Positions 32,115-35,410 of a stretch of 35,410 nt of DNA are shown piece by piece; positions within the stretch are counted from its first letter, which is position 1, and each line of letters begins with the position of its first letter. Source of the stretch: Nitrososphaerota archaeon. GTDB taxonomy: Archaea; Thermoproteota; Nitrososphaeria; Nitrososphaerales; Gagatemarchaeaceae. The notes under the pieces were generated by a model. The model had not been told where the DNA came from, did not search any database, and worked only from the letters and a program-made list of their open reading frames with translations. The stretch is from positions 1 to 35,410 of the forward strand of contig JAPCJK010000008.1 in the NCBI GenBank assembly GCA_027886975.1, read 5' to 3'. Position numbers and translations under genes: made by a program.

Positions 32115-33134
32115 ATGCGGCAGCGTGTTGCGATGAAGGCAGGGGCGGCCTTGATAGCAGCAATAGTGGGCCTTTCCCTGGTCTATTATGCGATTGCCCC
32201 GAGTCAGCCTAACCCTCGCGTCTCCTTGGTGAAGAGCGTTCCAATTCCGGGGGTCGCCGGGAGACTGGACCACATGGACATCGACGCTGCCTCCCAGAGG
32301 GTATTCCTTGCGGCGGTCCAGGATGGGTCACTTGTAGTCGTCCGACTTTCGGACGGCTTAGTGACAAGATATGGAGGGTATTATCAACCACATTCGGTTC
32401 TTTTTCTCAGCTCCATCGGCGAATTAATACTGACCGTCGGGAATGGGACCGTCTACTTCTTGAACAGCAACACACTTGTAACGTCATCCGAAATCAGGCT
32501 TCCCTCGAATGCCGACAACATACGGCTCGATCCAAGAACGGGCTTCGTGTATGTTGGCTATGGACAGGGTCCTGCAGGAGGAATAGCGCAGATCGACCCG
32601 AAGTCAAGTCAAGTAGTTAGAACTTTGACGCTTGGAGGACATCCAGAGTCCTTTCAACTGGATGTCTCCGCGGGCTATTTGTACGCCAACGTGCCCACCT
32701 TGGGCATTGTCGATGGGGTCCGCTTGCAGGATCTGAAGGTCCAAGGAAACTGGTCGACTGGTTCATACGTCGACAACTACCCGATGGCCATCGACCCATC
32801 CGGCGCCCGAGTTTATGTTGCAACATGGTTCCCGAGCACGTTGCTCTCCTACAGTGAAACAACGGGGGCTCTACTTACGCACACTCCGATTGTGGGAGAC
32901 GCCGACGACCTATATTTTGTTTCGAATTCCAATGTTATTCTCATATCTGGTGGTCAGGGATCCGTTGAGGTCGTCTCGATGAAAGGCGGTACAAGCTCAA
33001 TTGTCGCTGAGGTCCGGTCCGCAAGCGGGGCGAGGACCTCCTTGTTCTTACAAGATTCAATGGAGTTGCTTGTGGCAGCTCCGGCCACAGGCACACGATC
33101 GGCAAGCTTGTTGGTATTTTCCTTGGCAATCTAG
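32115..33134 (+). CDS. Membrane-anchored YncE-like beta-propeller
   Basis: The 339-residue protein has an N-terminal anchor (about residues 9-27) and repeats such as DIDAASQRVFLAAV, LDPRTGFVYVGYG and IDPSGARVYVAT, the YncE/40-residue-repeat type of beta-propeller. A binding or sensing role outside the membrane is likely. It is a second propeller in the window besides that at 21189. Convergent with the membrane protein at 33131; stops share CTAG. Confidence 0.8.
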   Translation: MRQRVAMKAGAALIAAIVGLSLVYYAIAPSQPNPRVSLVKSVPIPGVAGRLDHMDIDAASQRVFLAAVQDGSLVVVRLSDGLVTRYGGYYQPHSVLFLSSIGELILTVGNGTVYFLNSNTLVTSSEIRLPSNADNIRLDPRTGFVYVGYGQGPAGGIAQIDPKSSQVVRTLTLGGHPESFQLDVSAGYLYANVPTLGIVDGVRLQDLKVQGNWSTGSYVDNYPMAIDPSGARVYVATWFPSTLLSYSETTGALLTHTPIVGDADDLYFVSNSNVILISGGQGSVEVVSMKGGTSSIVAEVRSASGARTSLFLQDSMELLVAAPATGTRSASLLVFSLAI

Positions 33135-33646
33135 ACAGACTGGCCCGCATTCGCGGCGCTTCGCTTCGAAAGAGCCAATCCTGCTATCCCAGCAACTGTC
33201 CCCAAGAGGTAGAGATAGATGAAGACGCCAATTGGAACGACCATCCAGCCGATTAGCCCCCTTGTAATGATGCTCTTGCCGACTCCGACCAAGGCAGCAT
33301 AACCGCCGGTGTAGCCCAGCGCGAACATCAAGCTCGATTGCCCATAGACCCCAACCAAGGTTAGATATATGCTGGCCATCGCCAAGTACTTGCTAACAGC
33401 CACCTTCTGGTAGTACTTCTTCGACAGGTCCCAGATCAGAGCCCAGCCCAGGGGGGCGAGCACTCCTGCAATCAGGAACGCAAAGTATGCGAAGAACATC
33501 CATGTCCCGGGCCAGATCGTCAATATTAGAGGGAATGTGAATTCTGGAACCAAGACAGGCAAAGTGAACCCCACTGCCACCGCGAGATTTACGGCAGTGA
33601 TCAAGATGTAGATGCGCACTAACCTATCGATAGTGATTTCGCGCAA
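33131..33646 (-). CDS. Four- to five-TM membrane protein with WPGTWMF motif
   Basis: The 171-residue protein has about five hydrophobic segments. The first two are separated by a loop ending in IWPGTWMFFAYFAF (W45 onward); the same WPGTWMF lies in the same place in the protein at 34485. The two are paralogues, inverted relative to each other around the SnoaL-like gene. No known family is recognised. A minus-strand start at 33646; the upstream region is AT-poor and no clear TATA-like element was fixed. Confidence 0.8.
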   Translation of the reverse strand: MREITIDRLVRIYILITAVNLAVAVGFTLPVLVPEFTFPLILTIWPGTWMFFAYFAFLIAGVLAPLGWALIWDLSKKYYQKVAVSKYLAMASIYLTLVGVYGQSSLMFALGYTGGYAALVGVGKSIITRGLIGWMVVPIGVFIYLYLLGTVAGIAGLALSKRSAANAGQSV

Positions 33647-33774
33647 CTTGGCCCCGCCCTATCGTTATGATATAAGACCGTTATGTGGTGTGGAGCGAGG
33701 CAACTCGTCGGATGAGTGGCGTGGTGACGGAGACACAAGGCTTTTAACGGAACCATAGGTTAGGGAGAATGTAA

Positions 33775-34515
33775 TTGCGGCGCGCTGCTTCTACGGCAAC
33801 GTTGGCGATTATTGTAGTAGTCATAGTTGTGGTCGCCGGCGGGGCGGCATATTTCGTTTTCGCCGGGAAAGGAGGCGCCACCTCCTCGACCCCGGGTACT
33901 TCATCAGGACAAGTTAGCACTTCTGCAGCGGAAACCGCATTGAATGGGTATGTCGCTGCCTTCAACAAAGCGAATATCACTGGGATTGTCTCGTTTTACA
34001 GTCCAAACGCAATAGTTGTATGGACAGCCAATCCTAAAGCCTTGGCGGCGGCATCTCAAGCGGGGACCTATTCGGGAACTGGCAACATCAAACTGCTCTA
34101 TTCCACCACCATCGCTAATTCGAGGTCAATAAGTGTCACAGTGTCTGGCTTGCAAGCTACGAGCACTTCGAGTTCGGTGATCTTGAATTTTACACTATCA
34201 ATGCAAGGTGATAGCTCTATCCTCGGACCTTTCAACGGGACGATCACAGCTTCTCAAACTTGGGTCCAGTCGGGGAATAATTATCAGATTACCAATGAGA
34301 AGTGGTACTACGCCACATTCAATACGCAGAACCAGGTAACTGCCACAGTCTTCCCACAATGGGGCCTGTCCCTTCAAGGAAAGAACCCAGACCTAGCCAG
34401 TGAACATGTTGCAGAATGGCAGGTTGCGCCTTACCTGGCTGCAGTGCTATACGCTTCTCTAATCGTGATCGTAGCCTACGTCGTTTGGGTGAGACCTCGC
34501 AAGCCAGAAAGATAG
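33775..34515 (+). CDS. Membrane-anchored SnoaL/NTF2-like protein
   Basis: The 246-residue protein has an N-terminal anchor (about residues 9-29), a Ser/Thr/Gly linker, then an NTF2/SnoaL-like domain starting TALNGYVAAFNKANITGIVS and ending with NNYQITNEKWYYATF, and a second C-terminal transmembrane segment (about 217-238) with a basic tail. TTG 33775 is the start. It lies between the two WPGTWMF paralogues and overlaps the next by 31 nt, so it is probably co-transcribed with it. Confidence 0.78.
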   Translation: MRRAASTATLAIIVVVIVVVAGGAAYFVFAGKGGATSSTPGTSSGQVSTSAAETALNGYVAAFNKANITGIVSFYSPNAIVVWTANPKALAAASQAGTYSGTGNIKLLYSTTIANSRSISVTVSGLQATSTSSSVILNFTLSMQGDSSILGPFNGTITASQTWVQSGNNYQITNEKWYYATFNTQNQVTATVFPQWGLSLQGKNPDLASEHVAEWQVAPYLAAVLYASLIVIVAYVVWVRPRKPER

Positions 34516-35084
34516 CACGAAACTTCCTTTACCTGGGGATGGCCAACGGAATCCTAGCATTCTTCTTTGCCATTCCCGTCCTTTTACCACAGCTTTGCAT
34601 AGCAACCCCACCAGGAATCTTCGGATGCCTTGGCTCCATCGGGACCGAATGGCCAGGGACATGGATGTTTGTTGCGTTCATAATCTTCGTTCTCGTTGGA
34701 GTCCTCGGGTCCATCGGGTTTGCCGCGACCTTCTTTTTCGGCGATCAGCTAACGGGAAAAGGCGAGGTAAATCGGATGCTCTCGAGATTAGGATTGATAT
34801 TCTACGAGGCAGGGACGCTGGGTGCGACGGCGATGATGGCGGCGATAGGTTACGTGGGTGGGAACGTGGTTGCTCATGGCGGTGGTCAAGCAGTCGCAGC
34901 CGAGGCCATCGTCGAAAACATCATACCCCCATTGTCCAGCGACCCCAGCTCTTTGTTCCATGACATGCCGCCCGTCGTCGAGGCTGCGCTGATTGCAGTG
35001 GCGATGCTCGGAGTTTTGTTCCTGTTGATTTCCTTCGTTATGGCGAAGTCAGAGACAGGTATGCAAACGGAGAAGGGCGTCTGA
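34485..35084 (+). CDS. Membrane protein with WPGTWMF motif, paralogue of the one at 33131
   Basis: A TTG at 34485 gives a 199-residue protein; an earlier in-frame ATG (34416) would run through the SnoaL-like gene in another frame and is unlikely. About five hydrophobic segments, with EWPGTWMFVAFIIF (W56) between the first and second, then GVLGSIGFAATFFFGD. The central part has a Gly-rich AIGYVGGNVVAHGGG loop. Overlaps the SnoaL-like stop by 31 nt. No known family is recognised; a membrane complex with its neighbours is conceivable. Confidence 0.78.
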   Translation: MGETSQARKIARNFLYLGMANGILAFFFAIPVLLPQLCIATPPGIFGCLGSIGTEWPGTWMFVAFIIFVLVGVLGSIGFAATFFFGDQLTGKGEVNRMLSRLGLIFYEAGTLGATAMMAAIGYVGGNVVAHGGGQAVAAEAIVENIIPPLSSDPSSLFHDMPPVVEAALIAVAMLGVLFLLISFVMAKSETGMQTEKGV

Positions 35085-35284
35085 ACGACAATTACGTCGT
35101 CCTCGGGTCGCTTACGGCATTCGTCAGCGGGATTTTCGTGGTTACGAGCACCCTTGACATACCGTACTACAGCCAAGATATTGTGGTCCAAGCGGTGGCG
35201 GTAGTAGTTCTGTTGTTGGGAGCGCTTATGACTCTGGCAGGATTCCTCACTGGTCGCAGAATTGACACTATGGTCGGAACTTAA
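35081..35284 (+). CDS. Small two-TM membrane protein with apparent CTG start
   Basis: An uninterrupted frame gives 67 residues: LNDNYVVLGSLTAFVSGIFV (first segment), TLDIPYYSQ loop, then a second hydrophobic segment, ending VGT. The frame has no ATG, GTG or TTG before the first transmembrane segment; CTG 35081 overlaps the upstream stop as CTGA (the usual ATGA coupling with CTG), and GGAG lies about nine bases upstream. A GTG inside the first segment is the only other start. Probably co-translated with the paralogue before it. Confidence 0.55.
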   Translation: MNDNYVVLGSLTAFVSGIFVVTSTLDIPYYSQDIVVQAVAVVVLLLGALMTLAGFLTGRRIDTMVGT

Positions 35285-35307
35285 CTGTGGGAGGACGGAC
35301 TGCTTCC

Positions 35308-35410
35308 ATGGCGACTGCTCAGGATTCAGCCAACGGTCTTAGGGTATCTTCGCTTTCAAAGTCATTCGGGAGACTCACGGCACTCGCAGGAATCGACCTG
35401 GAGATCGAAG
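35308..35410 (+). CDS. ABC transporter ATP-binding protein (partial, N-terminus only)
   Basis: The first 34 residues read LRVSSLSKSFGRLTALAGID after a short lead, the standard beginning of ABC ATPase domains (A-loop region, before Walker A). The rest is off the right edge. ATG 35308 has GGGAGG some 14 bases upstream. It is next to the small membrane proteins, so it may drive a transporter formed by them. Confidence 0.8.
   Translation, partial: MATAQDSANGLRVSSLSKSFGRLTALAGIDLEIE

Noticed and set aside
1-35410. CRISPR arrays, insertion sequences or integrase-type mobile genes
   Set aside because: No spaced direct repeats, transposase or integrase motifs were noticed in the parts I read in detail; the window looks like core chromosome.

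Overview
The window is archaeal chromosome. It encodes translation factor aIF1A, an archaeal (class I) CCA-adding enzyme, ThpR, tRNA-G10 methyltransferase, a GPN-loop GTPase, the UPF0200/UPF0201 pair and a COG2112-type protein kinase. Many starts lie 23-32 nt downstream of a TATA-like box, which is typical of archaeal leaderless transcripts, and TTG and GTG starts are common. GC content is moderately high. The gene set suggests a Thermoproteota/Nitrososphaeria-like heterotroph, but I cannot fix the lineage from sequence reading alone.

Layout. 1-4.3 kb: a partial PadR regulator facing a SHOCT membrane protein across a perfect 16-bp palindrome, a GNAT acetyltransferase, a decayed HAD-phosphatase fragment, and pyruvate phosphate dikinase. 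4.3-13.8 kb: information processing and housekeeping (Fic/Doc-like protein, tRNA-Pro(GGG), Ser/Thr kinase, CCA enzyme, ThpR, UPF0200/UPF0201, RNase Z, Trm-G10, PRPP synthase, zinc ribbon, Nudix, MoCF/CinA-like, GPN GTPase). 13.8-21.2 kb: a short-chain acyl-CoA module with alpha/beta hydrolase, methylisocitrate lyase, (methyl)citrate synthase, a MeaB-type G-protein chaperone, a B12-dependent acyl-CoA mutase (large and small subunits) and an acyl-CoA dehydrogenase. 21.2-30.9 kb: a streptogramin-lyase-like propeller, a dihydrolipoyl-dehydrogenase-family flavoprotein, a UbiA-like/UbiE-like divergent pair, ChrB-like protein plus MFS transporter, aIF1A, DEAD-box helicase, a tiny zinc ribbon and a leaderless (unsecreted) solute-binding-like protein. 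30.9-35.4 kb: envelope proteins (several small membrane proteins, a second propeller, a SnoaL-like anchored protein) ending in a truncated ABC ATPase.

The most informative observation is the mutase at 17658-19424. It would normally be called methylmalonyl-CoA mutase, yet both residues that hold the methylmalonyl carboxylate are changed (Tyr89 to Phe, Arg207 to Gln), which is the isobutyryl-CoA mutase signature. Taken with the neighbouring methylcitrate-pathway genes, this suggests that branched acyl-CoA (for example from valine) is isomerised to butyryl-CoA and oxidised, while propionyl-CoA leaves through the methylcitrate route to pyruvate and succinate. PPDK could then lift pyruvate to PEP.

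A second theme is start-codon use: RNase Z, the flavoprotein and a small membrane protein each have a conserved or intact reading frame with no ATG, GTG or TTG available upstream.
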